Positions 26,945 to 36,176 of a DNA stretch of 53,068 bases are shown here, piece by piece. The DNA is from CBFIDA01 sp965661085. GTDB taxonomy: Bacteria > Pseudomonadota > Gammaproteobacteria > Comchoanobacterales > Comchoanobacteraceae. The position numbers were made by a program, and so were the translations under genes. Within the stretch, counting starts at the first letter, position 1; the number at the start of each line of letters is the position of its first letter. The stretch is from positions 1 to 53,068 of the forward strand of contig CBFIDA010000009.1 of the NCBI GenBank assembly GCA_965661085.1. Reading direction: 5' to 3'. The notes beneath the pieces were generated by a model. It searched no databases. It had not been told where the DNA came from and saw only the letters and a program-made list of their open reading frames with translations.

Positions 26945-27609
26945 CTGTCTCACGTGTGATCACCATTGATGGCCCAAGTGGTTGTGGCAAAAGCAGCATT
27001 GCGCAAGCTTTGACCAAAGCATTGAATTGCCGCCTTTTGGATTCTGGTGCATTGTATCGGTTGGTGGCCTGGCTTGCCAACGATGCCGAAAATCAACAAA
27101 AAGATTTTTATCTGTCAATCAACATTGATGACATCCAATTTCTGCCAGCCGAAATGGGACACTCTGCACAAATTGTCTATCAGGGGGAAAATCGAACCAA
27201 TGTTTTGCGTCATCCCAATATGGCAGAAAAAGCTTCATTGATTGCTGCCGATGCAGATGTGCGCCATGCCTTGATTGCGATTCAACGAGCCTTTGCGCAA
27301 TCACCATGCCTGATTGCAGAAGGCCGTGACATGGGCACCACCATCTTTCCTGATGCAACACTCAAGTTTTATTTGACGGCTGACATCGATGTCCGAACAG
27401 AAAGGCGCGCCAACCAGTTGCAATCAAATGGTGAAAGTGTTAACATCGACAATCTTAGAAATGCCATTGCGCAACGTGATCAGCGTGACGCCACGCGAAA
27501 AAACAGTCCTATGCTGCCAGCGCCAGACGCTGTTTGCATTGACACAACCGCACTGACATTTCAACAGGCCGTTGATGTGATCATGAACCACATCAACGCA
27601 ACTCACTGA
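26941..27609 (+). CDS. cmk: Cytidylate kinase
   Basis: This kinase phosphorylates CMP and dCMP. The 222-residue product has the P-loop DGPSGCGKSSIAQAL at the N-terminus, then RLLDSGALYRLVAW, AEGRDMGTTIFPDATLKFYL, and the lid region RDQRDATRKNSPM. The start overlaps gyrA by 4 bases and rpsA begins 28 bases downstream. cmk-rpsA is a conserved pair, but serC, hisC, tyrA and aroA, which often lie between gyrA and cmk in gammaproteobacteria, are absent. Confidence 0.96.
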   Translation: MTVSRVITIDGPSGCGKSSIAQALTKALNCRLLDSGALYRLVAWLANDAENQQKDFYLSINIDDIQFLPAEMGHSAQIVYQGENRTNVLRHPNMAEKASLIAADADVRHALIAIQRAFAQSPCLIAEGRDMGTTIFPDATLKFYLTADIDVRTERRANQLQSNGESVNIDNLRNAIAQRDQRDATRKNSPMLPAPDAVCIDTTALTFQQAVDVIMNHINATH

Positions 27610-27637
27610 CCACAGCTGACGCTGTAAAGGATGCATC

Positions 27638-29296
27638 ATGACCACCACCACGACGAACGAATTTGAATCATTGCTCCAACAAATTTTACCTTCTGTCCAA
27701 CTGGGTGTTGGCGAGGTCATTGGCGGCACCATCACAGACATCAACAATGATTTTGTCACCGTTTATGTCGGACTTAAATCCGAGGGTTTGATCCCAACAT
27801 CAGAATTCAAATCACCTGCTGGCGAACTGAAAGTCAACATTGGAGATCATGTTGATGTGATGATCGAAGTTGTTGAGAATGGGCAAGGTGAGATCTTCTT
27901 ATCCTACGAGAAAGCTGTCCGAAATGCTGCATGGTTGCAGTTGGCGGTTTCATTTGAGAACGGCGACACTGTCACCGGTGAAATCATCGATCGTGTGAAA
28001 GGTGGCTTTACTGTTGATTTATCGAATCTACGTGCATTTTTGCCTGGATCATTGGCCGATGTCCGCCCACTCAAAGATCCCAGCACCTTGGAATCCCAGA
28101 GCCTGCAGTTTAAAATCGTTAAAATGGACAAGAAGCGCAACAACATCGTTGTATCACGCAGAGCCGTGCTTGAAGAAGAATCAAGCGAAGAACGTGAAGC
28201 ATTGCTTGCCAATCTTGAAGAAGGACAAGAAATCAACGGTGTGGTCAAGAACCTCACAGAATACGGTGCCTTTGTCGACCTTGGTGGCATTGATGGCTTG
28301 TTGCACATCACAGACATGTCATGGAAACGTGTCAAGCATCCAAGTGCCGTGGTCAACGTTGGAGATGAAATCACGGTTAAAGTACTCAGCTACGATCGTG
28401 AAAAGCGTCGAGTTTCTCTGGGTATGAAACAACTTGCTGGTGATCCTTGGGTCAACATTGATGACAGACATCCAGTCGGTACACGTTTGTTTGGTACGGT
28501 ATCTAATGTTACCGACTACGGTTGTTTTGTGGAAGTAGAAGAGGGCATTGAAGGTCTCGTTCACATGTCAGAAATGGACTGGTGCAATAAAAACGTCCAT
28601 CCCAATACCTTGGTCAATGTTGGTGATGAAGTAGAGGTCATGGTGCTCGAAATCGATGCCAAAAGAAGACGCATTTCCTTGGGCATCAAACAATGCATCC
28701 CAAATCCATGGTCCAGTTTCTCTGAAAACAATGAAATTGGTTCACCCATCAAAGGCACCATCAAATCCATCACAGATTTCGGTATCTTCATCGGTTTGGA
28801 TGGCGGCATCGATGGCTTGATTCATTTCTCGGACATTTCATGGAATGTACCAGGTGAAGTGGCGATCCGCAATTACAAAAAAGGCGAAGAAGTTCGTGCC
28901 AAGATATTGGCCATAGATTCTGATCGTGAGCGTATTTCTCTTGGCATCAAACAACTTGAAGACGATCCTTATTTGACTTTCTTGGACGATGTAGACCCCA
29001 TGAAACCGATTCAAGGTAAAATCACCAGTAAAGATGAAAAACGATTGCTCGTTGAGCTTCAAAAAGACATTTTTGGCAGCCTGAAAAACTTTGGTGAAGC
29101 CGGTCAGATGAATGAAGGGGATGATGTCGATGTTTATGTCATTGCCACTGAACGCAAGGGTGTTTATATTCCATTGTCGTTGCAACCATCATCACGCATG
29201 ACGAGCAACTATGCTTCATCGGATGACAGTCAAGACAATGCCCCACAAATGACCTCCATTGGTGGTCTGATTAAGGATCAACTTGACGATCAATAA
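27638..29296 (+). CDS. rpsA: 30S ribosomal protein S1
   Basis: S1 binds mRNA leaders on the 30S subunit. The 552-residue product has six S1 (OB-fold) repeats, each with the GTV/GxV-xxxxxYGxFV-DGLLHxSDxSW pattern. Examples are NLTEYGAFVDLGGIDGLLHI, NVTDYGCFVEVEEGIEGLVH and SITDFGIFIGLDGGIDGLIH. This is near the E. coli length of 557. AAAGGA lies before the ATG. ihfB, often the next gene, is absent. Confidence 0.97.
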   Translation: MTTTTTNEFESLLQQILPSVQLGVGEVIGGTITDINNDFVTVYVGLKSEGLIPTSEFKSPAGELKVNIGDHVDVMIEVVENGQGEIFLSYEKAVRNAAWLQLAVSFENGDTVTGEIIDRVKGGFTVDLSNLRAFLPGSLADVRPLKDPSTLESQSLQFKIVKMDKKRNNIVVSRRAVLEEESSEEREALLANLEEGQEINGVVKNLTEYGAFVDLGGIDGLLHITDMSWKRVKHPSAVVNVGDEITVKVLSYDREKRRVSLGMKQLAGDPWVNIDDRHPVGTRLFGTVSNVTDYGCFVEVEEGIEGLVHMSEMDWCNKNVHPNTLVNVGDEVEVMVLEIDAKRRRISLGIKQCIPNPWSSFSENNEIGSPIKGTIKSITDFGIFIGLDGGIDGLIHFSDISWNVPGEVAIRNYKKGEEVRAKILAIDSDRERISLGIKQLEDDPYLTFLDDVDPMKPIQGKITSKDEKRLLVELQKDIFGSLKNFGEAGQMNEGDDVDVYVIATERKGVYIPLSLQPSSRMTSNYASSDDSQDNAPQMTSIGGLIKDQLDDQ

Positions 29297-29324
29297 AACA
29301 TCTTTATAGAAAAGATGCATGAAA

Positions 29325-29364
29325 GGGTTGTGTCACAAATGCGTGACACAGCCCCTTTTGTTTT
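29325..29364 (+). terminator. Rho-independent terminator of rpsA
   Basis: TGTGTCAC (29329-29336) pairs with GTGACACA (29343-29350), extended by GGG/CCC, followed by TTTTGTTTTG. A smaller hairpin (CATCTTT/AAAGATG) precedes it at about 29299-29318. Confidence 0.88.
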
Positions 29365-29456
29365 GTATCGGCGTCATTTTTACGTGTTAAAACCATTTTG
29401 ATTGCCAAAACACGTCTTTTCAACTAGCATAAAGTTCTTTTACGAAGAGGTGGGTC

Positions 29457-30698
29457 ATGGATCACAAAATCAAGCCCTCGGTGGGGATCATCACTTTCAT
29501 CGCAGCATCCCTTTTTCTGTGCTATGAGATGGGATTGCAAGTTGCACCAGCAGTTGTGACATCGCCTTTGATGAAGGCATTGCATGTCAATGCAGCACAT
29601 CTTGGTTGGCTCTCCAGTTGTTATTTTCTGGCTTACACCATCATGCAAATTCCAGGTGGCTTACTCTTTGATCGTTTCGCCTGTCGCAACATCATGGTCG
29701 GTTCTGCATTGTGTTGTACACTAGGCGCTTTACTTTTTGCAACAACACCTGTTTTGCCCCTGATTTTTCTATCACGTTTTCTCATTGGTGCTGGATCAGC
29801 ATTCCCCTTTGTTGGCGTATTGGTGGTGGCTGCAAAATGCTTTAGGCCTGCATTATTTCCTGTTTTTGTAGGCGTGACCCAGGGGTTAGCAGCATTGGGC
29901 GCGTTCATCGGCACGGCCCCTTTGTCCGCACTGGTAGATCATGCTGGGTGGCAACATGCTATGCTTTATTGTGGGGTGCTGGGTCTGTTGATTGTTGTGC
30001 TTCTGAGAGTGGGTATGGCCAAATTGCCCACACAACGACAAACTGGCACAACCATTCAAAAAGATTTGAAACAAATTGTGCAGCAAAGACAGTCATGGAT
30101 CATCGCTGCATATGCATTTCTCAATTGGGGACCGGTTATCATTTTGACAAGTTTGTGGGGGGAGCCATTTTTGGTACGCAAGATGCACGTCGACACCACA
30201 CATGCTGCTTTGATTGTTCAAAACATATGGCTCGGTATTGGTTTTGGTAGTGTGCTGCTGGGCCTGTTGGCCAAGCGTTTCAATTGCCGTATTCCTTTTA
30301 TGATTTTATGCGCCTGTTTGGGTCTGATGTGTACCCTTGTTTGTATCTATGCGCCAGTGCATGGTGTATGGCTTCAATCATTCCTGTTTTTTGCAATTGG
30401 GGTGGCGGCGTCAGGTCAAATTTTAAGTTTTGCACTCGTCAAATCACTGCATCCTGAGGAAATTGCGGGCACTGCGATTGGGTTCAACAATATGGCTGTT
30501 GTGGCTGGTGGATTCATACTACAACCGATCATCGGTGAATGCATGCAATTGTTCTGGCATGGTAAGATGCTGCAAGGTGTGCCTTTTTATCAGCTGATCA
30601 CCTTTCAAAAAGCATTGTCACTTGCCCCCTTGTGTTTTTTCTTGTGTGTGATTGTGTCTCTTTTTTTGAAAGATGAGGAAGGCAATGCAAACGCCTGA
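29457..30698 (+). CDS. Major facilitator superfamily transporter
   Basis: The 413-residue product has about 12 hydrophobic segments. Between helices 2 and 3 it has the MFS motif GGLLFDRFACRNIMVGSAL (pattern GxLxDRxGRR). The pattern recurs more weakly after helix 8 (LAKRFNCRIPFM). MFS carriers move small solutes by uniport, symport or antiport; the substrate cannot be told. AGAGG lies 6 bases before the ATG. The methyltransferase gene overlaps its end by 14 bases, so the two are probably co-transcribed. Confidence 0.88.
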   Translation: MDHKIKPSVGIITFIAASLFLCYEMGLQVAPAVVTSPLMKALHVNAAHLGWLSSCYFLAYTIMQIPGGLLFDRFACRNIMVGSALCCTLGALLFATTPVLPLIFLSRFLIGAGSAFPFVGVLVVAAKCFRPALFPVFVGVTQGLAALGAFIGTAPLSALVDHAGWQHAMLYCGVLGLLIVVLLRVGMAKLPTQRQTGTTIQKDLKQIVQQRQSWIIAAYAFLNWGPVIILTSLWGEPFLVRKMHVDTTHAALIVQNIWLGIGFGSVLLGLLAKRFNCRIPFMILCACLGLMCTLVCIYAPVHGVWLQSFLFFAIGVAASGQILSFALVKSLHPEEIAGTAIGFNNMAVVAGGFILQPIIGECMQLFWHGKMLQGVPFYQLITFQKALSLAPLCFFLCVIVSLFLKDEEGNANA

Positions 30699-31374
30699 TG
30701 TATTTCATCTGGCTTTGATTTGTGTCTGTTTGCCGGCTGCTTGGCGTTTCTCTTCGCTATGCCAGTGGGCCAAGCGTAAGCACCTTATTTGGTCTTTAAA
30801 TCGACAAGTCAACATCTATTTTGAACCGCCAAAAGCTTTTGAATTGTCACTTGTGCATCGCGTTCAACAGGACATGCGGTATGACAATCGTTATATCTAC
30901 GGCACCCTTACCATACAAGGGGCTGTATCTCTTTTCTCCCATTTCGGTTGTCCAACCTTTGAGACATGCATTGATTTTGGTTGTGGTGATGGGATGACGC
31001 TGTTCGTACTCAGTCGTTTACTGAGGTCTGATTGTGCCATCGGCATCGAAATCATCCCACCCCTGGCAAAACAAGCGCAATCCAATTTTGCACGCATTCA
31101 AAGCACGGCTTCTCAACAGATTCAGTGTCATCTGATGGACTTTCATGATTTTTCTCCCCCCCAAAAATCATGTTTTGTTTTTTTCAACGCCAGCGGTTAC
31201 TTTGGTGAAGCTTGGACCGATCTTTTGCCCCTTTTTGAAAAGTGTGCATCTGGCTCTTGGCTTTGTACCATGAGTCATGAAATCCATAGCCCCTTTTTCG
31301 AGAAAATAGGGTCATGTCAGATCCTGTGTTCATGGGGCTGGGCGACTGCACATTGCCATGTAAAAACACAATAA
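30685..31374 (+). CDS. Class I SAM-dependent methyltransferase with N-terminal hydrophobic segment
   Basis: The 229-residue product starts with a hydrophobic stretch (about 8-24, LALICVCLPAAWRF). It then shows a Rossmann methyltransferase core with motif I CIDFGCGDGMTLFVLSRLL and the acidic ribose ligand in AIGIEIIPPLAKQA. The order YGTLTIQGAV, motif I, IGIE and FVFFNASGYFG recalls DOT1-type lysine methyltransferases and their bacterial relatives, but identity is low. The substrate is unknown. The ATG at 30685 has GAGGAAGG just upstream and is preferred to the ATG at 30673. Confidence 0.65.
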   Translation: MQTPDVFHLALICVCLPAAWRFSSLCQWAKRKHLIWSLNRQVNIYFEPPKAFELSLVHRVQQDMRYDNRYIYGTLTIQGAVSLFSHFGCPTFETCIDFGCGDGMTLFVLSRLLRSDCAIGIEIIPPLAKQAQSNFARIQSTASQQIQCHLMDFHDFSPPQKSCFVFFNASGYFGEAWTDLLPLFEKCASGSWLCTMSHEIHSPFFEKIGSCQILCSWGWATAHCHVKTQ

Positions 31375-31378
31375 GTCA

Positions 31379-31406
31379 TTGAGGATTTTTCAATCCATGC
31401 TAAGAT
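31379..31406 (+). promoter_or_regulatory. Candidate ftsK promoter
   Basis: TTGAGG (31379-31384) and TAAGAT (31401-31406) are 16 bases apart, in the gap before ftsK. Confidence 0.5.
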
Positions 31407-31430
31407 AAACAATTTAATCAGGATGTTCAT

Positions 31431-33650
31431 GTGTCAACTTCTCATGCTTCTGGAAGAATGGCTTGGATGCTTCAACTTATCGCGCTGACCACACTGAATG
31501 TGTTTGTTTTTTTCGCTTTTATGACGTACCACCCAGGTGACCCAGGTTGGGCCATCGTACAAAAGACCAGCAGCATACACAACGCTGAGGGTATGCTTGG
31601 AGCATGGTTTGCAGATCTTGCATTCTTTGTGTTTGGCTTAACAGCATTGTTTTTGCCATTGGGTTTGACATTGATCAACATACGTCAATGTCAGCGACTG
31701 CCAGTATGGCGTACGGTTTCATGGCAACGATGCTTGCAATTGATTTTTGGCACAATGCTTGTCGTGAGTGCTGCTGCTTGTTTATTTGCGATGTTGCTGC
31801 CCATTTCTTTCATGCAGTTGCCTGCAGGACCTGGCGGCATCATCGGTCAAACCATTGCATGGGTTGGCTTGGGGTGGTTACATCAGGTTGGATTGTTGTT
31901 GATTGCTATGGCTGCTTTGGCCATGGGACTGGTCTTGTTGCAACTACAGCCTTATTGGCACTGGGCTCGATCTCACATGACATCGCTTCATCAGGGTGTT
32001 AAAGCTCGTTTCTGTCTAAACCCTACCAAAAAGGTAGCAGATCATACAACCTCTAAGGTGAAGAAAAAAGCACCCGACACAGATCCATCGACGTTGCCGC
32101 AGGGGCAGATGGACAATACGCTCAATGAGGCCACCGTCAAACCCGTTACGCAATCTGGGCCCATTGCAACCATTGTGGATCGCAAGACGGGATACATACG
32201 TCCACATGCCTCGATGTTGAATCAAGCCTGCTCATCCAGTAAAAACAAGGAATCCAAACAAGTTTTGGCGCAAACAGGGCAGGTCTTGCAATCACGGTTG
32301 CTCGATTTCAATGTGCAGGGCCAAGTGAGCTCTGTGCACCCAGGGCCTGTTGTCACACGTTATGAGTTTCAACCCGCGCCTGGTGTGCGCGCAAGTAAAA
32401 TCACCAGTCTGTCGTCCGACATTGCACGGTCATTGTCTAAAACGAGCGTGCGTGTCGTGGAGGTCATTCCAGGTAAAACCACCATTGGCATCGAGATTCC
32501 AAATGCCAAGCGAGAAATGGTTCACCTCAAAGACATCATTGATGCCCGATGTTTTCATGATTCCAAATCTCCTCTGACCATGGCCTTAGGCAAGGACATC
32601 AGCGGTCAACCTGTCGTGGCGGATCTTGCAAAGATGCCGCATTTGCTTGTTGCGGGCACAACAGGTTCTGGTAAGTCTGTTGGTTTGAATGCCATGTTGT
32701 TGAGCCTCCTCTATAAGGCTACGCCAGATCAATTGCGTTTGATCTTGATCGATCCCAAAATGCTTGAGCTGAGTGTTTATGCAGGCATTCCTCACTTGTT
32801 GGCACCTGTCATCACAGACATGCACGAAGCCAGTACTGCATTGCGTTGGTGTGTGGGTGAGATGGAGCGTCGTTATGCCCTCATGGCAGCGGTGGGTGTA
32901 CGCAACCTGGCAGGTTACAACGACAAAATCAAACAATGTCGTGCTGAGGGTTCACCACTTCTCAATCCACTGCACGTTGCAGAAAATGGGGCGGTTGAAT
33001 ACCTGGATGTCATGCCATCGATCGTCGTGCTGGCGGATGAATTTGCAGACATGATGATGGTCGTCGGTAAGGAAGTCGAACAACTGATCGCGCGCATTGC
33101 CCAAAAAGCACGTGCTGCCGGCATTCATTTGATCTTGGCAACGCAACGCCCTTCTGTGGATGTCATCACTGGGCTCATCAAGGCCAATATTCCATCTCGT
33201 ATTGCGTTTCAAGTGTCATCCAAAATCGATTCACGCACCATCATTGATCAGCAGGGGGCCGACCAGCTCCTTGGGCATGGCGACATGCTCTATTTGCCAC
33301 CTGGCACTGCACTTCCAACCCGTGTGCATGGTGCTTATGTGGATGACGATGAAGTCCATCGGGTTGTTGCAGAACTTTCAAAAAACAAACCACCCACCGA
33401 TCTCATTCAATTGGATAAACTTGCCCAGTCACAAGGCTCAAATGCTGCCAGTCCTCAGGACGAGCAAGATGAAATGTATCAAAAAGCAGTTGAGGTTGTC
33501 ATGGAATCAAAAAAAGCATCCATTTCATATGTTCAAAGACGTTTGAAAATTGGCTACAATCGTGCTGCCACCATCATTGAAAAAATGGAAGAGCGTGGCT
33601 TGATTTGTCCTCCCAACCATAAGGGACAGAGGGAAGTCAATGTAGACTGA
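31431..33650 (+). CDS. ftsK: DNA translocase FtsK
   Basis: FtsK anchors at the septum and pumps chromosome ends toward dif. The 739-residue product has four N-terminal membrane helices (about 12-180), a short linker (190-260), and the RecA-like motor. Walker A is in LLVAGTTGSGKSVGLNAM; other motifs are LILIDPKMLELSVYAGIPHL and IVVLADEFADMMMV. The C-terminal gamma domain (SKKASISYVQRRLKIGYNRA) reads KOPS sites. The start is GTG with CAGGAT upstream. The linker is short compared with enteric FtsK. Confidence 0.96.
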   Translation: MSTSHASGRMAWMLQLIALTTLNVFVFFAFMTYHPGDPGWAIVQKTSSIHNAEGMLGAWFADLAFFVFGLTALFLPLGLTLINIRQCQRLPVWRTVSWQRCLQLIFGTMLVVSAAACLFAMLLPISFMQLPAGPGGIIGQTIAWVGLGWLHQVGLLLIAMAALAMGLVLLQLQPYWHWARSHMTSLHQGVKARFCLNPTKKVADHTTSKVKKKAPDTDPSTLPQGQMDNTLNEATVKPVTQSGPIATIVDRKTGYIRPHASMLNQACSSSKNKESKQVLAQTGQVLQSRLLDFNVQGQVSSVHPGPVVTRYEFQPAPGVRASKITSLSSDIARSLSKTSVRVVEVIPGKTTIGIEIPNAKREMVHLKDIIDARCFHDSKSPLTMALGKDISGQPVVADLAKMPHLLVAGTTGSGKSVGLNAMLLSLLYKATPDQLRLILIDPKMLELSVYAGIPHLLAPVITDMHEASTALRWCVGEMERRYALMAAVGVRNLAGYNDKIKQCRAEGSPLLNPLHVAENGAVEYLDVMPSIVVLADEFADMMMVVGKEVEQLIARIAQKARAAGIHLILATQRPSVDVITGLIKANIPSRIAFQVSSKIDSRTIIDQQGADQLLGHGDMLYLPPGTALPTRVHGAYVDDDEVHRVVAELSKNKPPTDLIQLDKLAQSQGSNAASPQDEQDEMYQKAVEVVMESKKASISYVQRRLKIGYNRAATIIEKMEERGLICPPNHKGQREVNVD

Positions 33651-33697
33651 TTGCGTTCATACTCAAGCACCCAAAAATTGATTCATTGGAGTTCCGC

Positions 33698-34984
33698 ATG
33701 CAAATTAAACCGAACGAAAAAACACAAGAGACCATACAAGCACTAAAGGCCGCCTTGGTGCATCGTGATGTCGATGTGGATTTCGATGCATATGCAGCAC
33801 TGTATTCAGACAAGAAAACCTTGCAGCTGGAAACAGAAGCCTTACAAAATCAACGCAACACCATGTCTAAAGAAATTGGGGCACTGAAAGCACAGAGCAA
33901 GCCCATAGATGATCTCCTGAATGCCATGGCAAAAATTAAGACAGCGTTGGAAACAAAAAAAAGTGCTTATGACGCCATAGATGAACGTTTACAAGCCTTG
34001 ACATTGCGGCTGCCAAATCCTTTGCATCCATCCGTGCCAGAGGGGACCGATGAATCAGACAATCAAGTGGTTTCGACATGGTCTCAGCCCAAAGTGTTTT
34101 CATTTGATGTGGCCGATCATGTCGCGCTTGGAGAACAGCATAAAGAAATGGATTTTCATGCTGCAGCAACGGTATCAAAATCACGTTTTGTTTATTTACA
34201 AGGCGACATTGCAATGCTTCACCGTGCCTTGGCGCAATGGATGATCAATCTGCATGTCACAGAACACGGCTATCAGGAGGTTCATGTGCCACTGCTGGTC
34301 AATGCTGATGCCCTTCAAAATACCGGTCTTCTTCCAAAATTTGCAGAAGATTTGTTTTTTATTCAGGATCAAAACCTGGCCTTGATACCCACAGCGGAAG
34401 TTCCATTGGTCAATTTGTTTGCCAATCGTATGTTGAACAAAGAGGCATTGCCCATTCGAGTTGTTGCTCACTCGCCTTGCTTTCGTTCAGAAGCTGGATC
34501 TTATGGGCAAGACACGCGTGGTATGATTCGGCAACATCAATTTGAAAAAGTAGAGCTTGTTGCGTTGACATCTGCCGAGGAATCTCAAACTGTCTTTGAA
34601 TCGATGTGTCGTCATGCTGAGTTGGTGCTTGAAGCCTTACAGTTGCCATATCAAAAAGTTCTCAAATGCAGTGGCGACACGGGATTCACAGCGCAAATGA
34701 CATATGATTTAGAAGTTTGGATTCCAAGCCAAGATTGCTATCGTGAAATTTCATCTGTCAGTCACTGTGGCGATTTTCAAGCCAAACGGATGAAAACTCG
34801 CTATAAAGATCCTAACACCAAGGCCAAGAACTGGGTGCATACGCTCAACGGCTCGGCACTGGCTGTGGGCAGAACACTGGTTGCGTTGCTTGAAAATCAT
34901 CAAAATGAAGATGGTTGTATCACAATTCCAGAGGTGCTGCAACCTTACATGCATGGCAAGCAGTCACTACATCCCAAAGCGTAA
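33698..34984 (+). CDS. serS: Seryl-tRNA synthetase
   Basis: This class II synthetase charges tRNA-Ser. The 428-residue product has an N-terminal coiled-coil arm (about 35-105). The catalytic core shows LIPTAEVPL, motif 2 CFRSEAGSYGQDTRGMIRQH, SVSHCGDFQAKRM, and motif 3 LNGSALAVGRTLVALLEN. TTGGAG lies about 8 bases before the ATG at 33698. In enterics lolA and rarA separate ftsK from serS; here the genes are 47 bases apart. Confidence 0.96.
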   Translation: MQIKPNEKTQETIQALKAALVHRDVDVDFDAYAALYSDKKTLQLETEALQNQRNTMSKEIGALKAQSKPIDDLLNAMAKIKTALETKKSAYDAIDERLQALTLRLPNPLHPSVPEGTDESDNQVVSTWSQPKVFSFDVADHVALGEQHKEMDFHAAATVSKSRFVYLQGDIAMLHRALAQWMINLHVTEHGYQEVHVPLLVNADALQNTGLLPKFAEDLFFIQDQNLALIPTAEVPLVNLFANRMLNKEALPIRVVAHSPCFRSEAGSYGQDTRGMIRQHQFEKVELVALTSAEESQTVFESMCRHAELVLEALQLPYQKVLKCSGDTGFTAQMTYDLEVWIPSQDCYREISSVSHCGDFQAKRMKTRYKDPNTKAKNWVHTLNGSALAVGRTLVALLENHQNEDGCITIPEVLQPYMHGKQSLHPKA

Positions 34985-35002
34985 TACAAAAGCACCGTTT
35001 GT

Positions 35003-35050
35003 ATGCCACCCTGAAGGCCATGTTGATGCACTCAGACTGAAGGGTGGCAT
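35003..35050. repeat. 10-bp inverted repeat with 28-base spacer downstream of serS
   Basis: ATGCCACCCT (35003-35012) and AGGGTGGCAT (35041-35050) are perfect complements. No T-run follows, so it is not a standard terminator for serS. The rest of 34985-35211 shows no gene. Confidence 0.6.
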
Positions 35051-35211
35051 GTGTCCAGAGTGATGTTTATCACCACATTGCATCTGGAACCAACCATGTT
35101 ATCCATCTGCCAGTGTTGAGCGGATGAATAGCCAAATGATGGGGACACTGGTTGCCATTTTTCGTCACGAAGCCGAGTAGATAATCGGTCACACATGCGC
35201 ATGATAAACCA

Positions 35212-35240
35212 CAAAAAAAGGGGCACAATGGCCCCTTTCA
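35212..35240 (-). terminator. Rho-independent terminator of yccA
   Basis: Read on the minus strand, AAAGGGGC-CATTGT-GCCCC is followed by seven T. It begins 19 bases after the yccA stop. Confidence 0.9.
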
Positions 35241-35258
35241 AAGTTGAGCGTACTAAAA

Positions 35259-35933
35259 TCAGTCACGTTGTCCGGCAAACATCGAGAGTATCCTGAGTAA
35301 ACTCACAAAAAGATTAAACAAGCTGCAATATAAGCTGATTGTGGCCATGATGTAGTTGCGTTCGCCACCATGGATGATGGCACTGGTTTGGTAAAGAATG
35401 GATCCAGAGGCCATGAGCGCAATGAGGCCATCGACGACAATGATGAACATGCCGATATTGAAGAACATAGAAGCCAAGACCATCAGAAAGGCAATGGTGA
35501 AACCTGCAACCAAAAAGCCACCCATAAAACTGAAATCCTTTCCTGTGGTCAGCACATAGGCCGATAAAGCGAAGAAAACCAAACCTGTCGCACCAAGTGC
35601 TGTGTAAATCAATGCCGCACCGTTAGAAAAACCATGGATATAGACATTGAGTATTGGGCCAAGCACATATCCCATGAAGCCAGTGAAAGCAAAAACAGCA
35701 AGAATACCCAGTGCACTATTACGTAGTGCTTGTGTCAGGAATGACAGGCCAAACATGCCTACCAATGTGACAATGATGTTTGGCGCAGGGAGTCCTGCTG
35801 CAGCAGTGAAATAAGAAACAAGTGCAGAAAATATCAGAGTCATGCTCAACAGCAGATAAGTGTTACGCAAAACTTGATTGATTTCGAGTGTGGTTTGTTT
35901 AGACATTGTCTGAGTCTGGGTTTGAAAGCGCAT
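35259..35933 (-). CDS. yccA: Bax inhibitor-1 family membrane protein, YccA-type
   Basis: The 224-residue product has seven hydrophobic segments. It matches E. coli YccA, a modulator of the FtsH protease at the inner membrane, in VLRNTYLLLSMTL, FAFTGFMGYVLGPILN and SAYVLTTGKDFSFMGG. The C-terminal region reads SGSILYQTSAIIHGGERNY. A Gln stands where YccA has Glu and many BI-1 proteins have Asp. AGGA lies 7 bases before the ATG at 35933; longer in-frame starts lack this. A neighbouring tRNA-Ser(UGA) is found next to yccA in E. coli too. Confidence 0.9.
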   Translation of the reverse strand: MRFQTQTQTMSKQTTLEINQVLRNTYLLLSMTLIFSALVSYFTAAAGLPAPNIIVTLVGMFGLSFLTQALRNSALGILAVFAFTGFMGYVLGPILNVYIHGFSNGAALIYTALGATGLVFFALSAYVLTTGKDFSFMGGFLVAGFTIAFLMVLASMFFNIGMFIIVVDGLIALMASGSILYQTSAIIHGGERNYIMATISLYCSLFNLFVSLLRILSMFAGQRD

Positions 35934-36055
35934 AATTCCTCCATGCAGTGTTTTAAACATGATAACACAATCACCCCTCAGTACAAACGGATTGAAGTGA
36001 TCATTGCACATCCACGAAGAAAAATCTTATTCTTGGCACATGCTTGTAAAAGTAT

Positions 36056-36084
36056 TTGACTGTCGTTGAAATCTTCACTAGTAT
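36056..36084 (+). promoter_or_regulatory. tRNA-Ser promoter
   Basis: TTGACT (36056-36061) and TAGTAT (36079-36084) are 17 bases apart and end 7 bases before the tRNA. Confidence 0.75.
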
Positions 36085-36091
36085 TGATTTC

Positions 36092-36176
36092 GGAGAGGTG
36101 GCTGAGTGGTCGAAAGCGGCGGTCTTGAAAACCGTTGAAGGGCAACCTTCCCAGGGTTCGAATCCCTGTCTCTCCG
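36092..36176 (+). tRNA. serT: tRNA-Ser (anticodon UGA)
   Basis: The acceptor GGAGAGG pairs with TCTCTCC, with G as discriminator. The anticodon loop is CTTGAAA, giving UGA. A long variable arm (TTGAAGGGCAACCTTC region) and the T-loop GGTTCGAATCC are present, as expected for a class II tRNA. CCA is not encoded. Confidence 0.96.
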
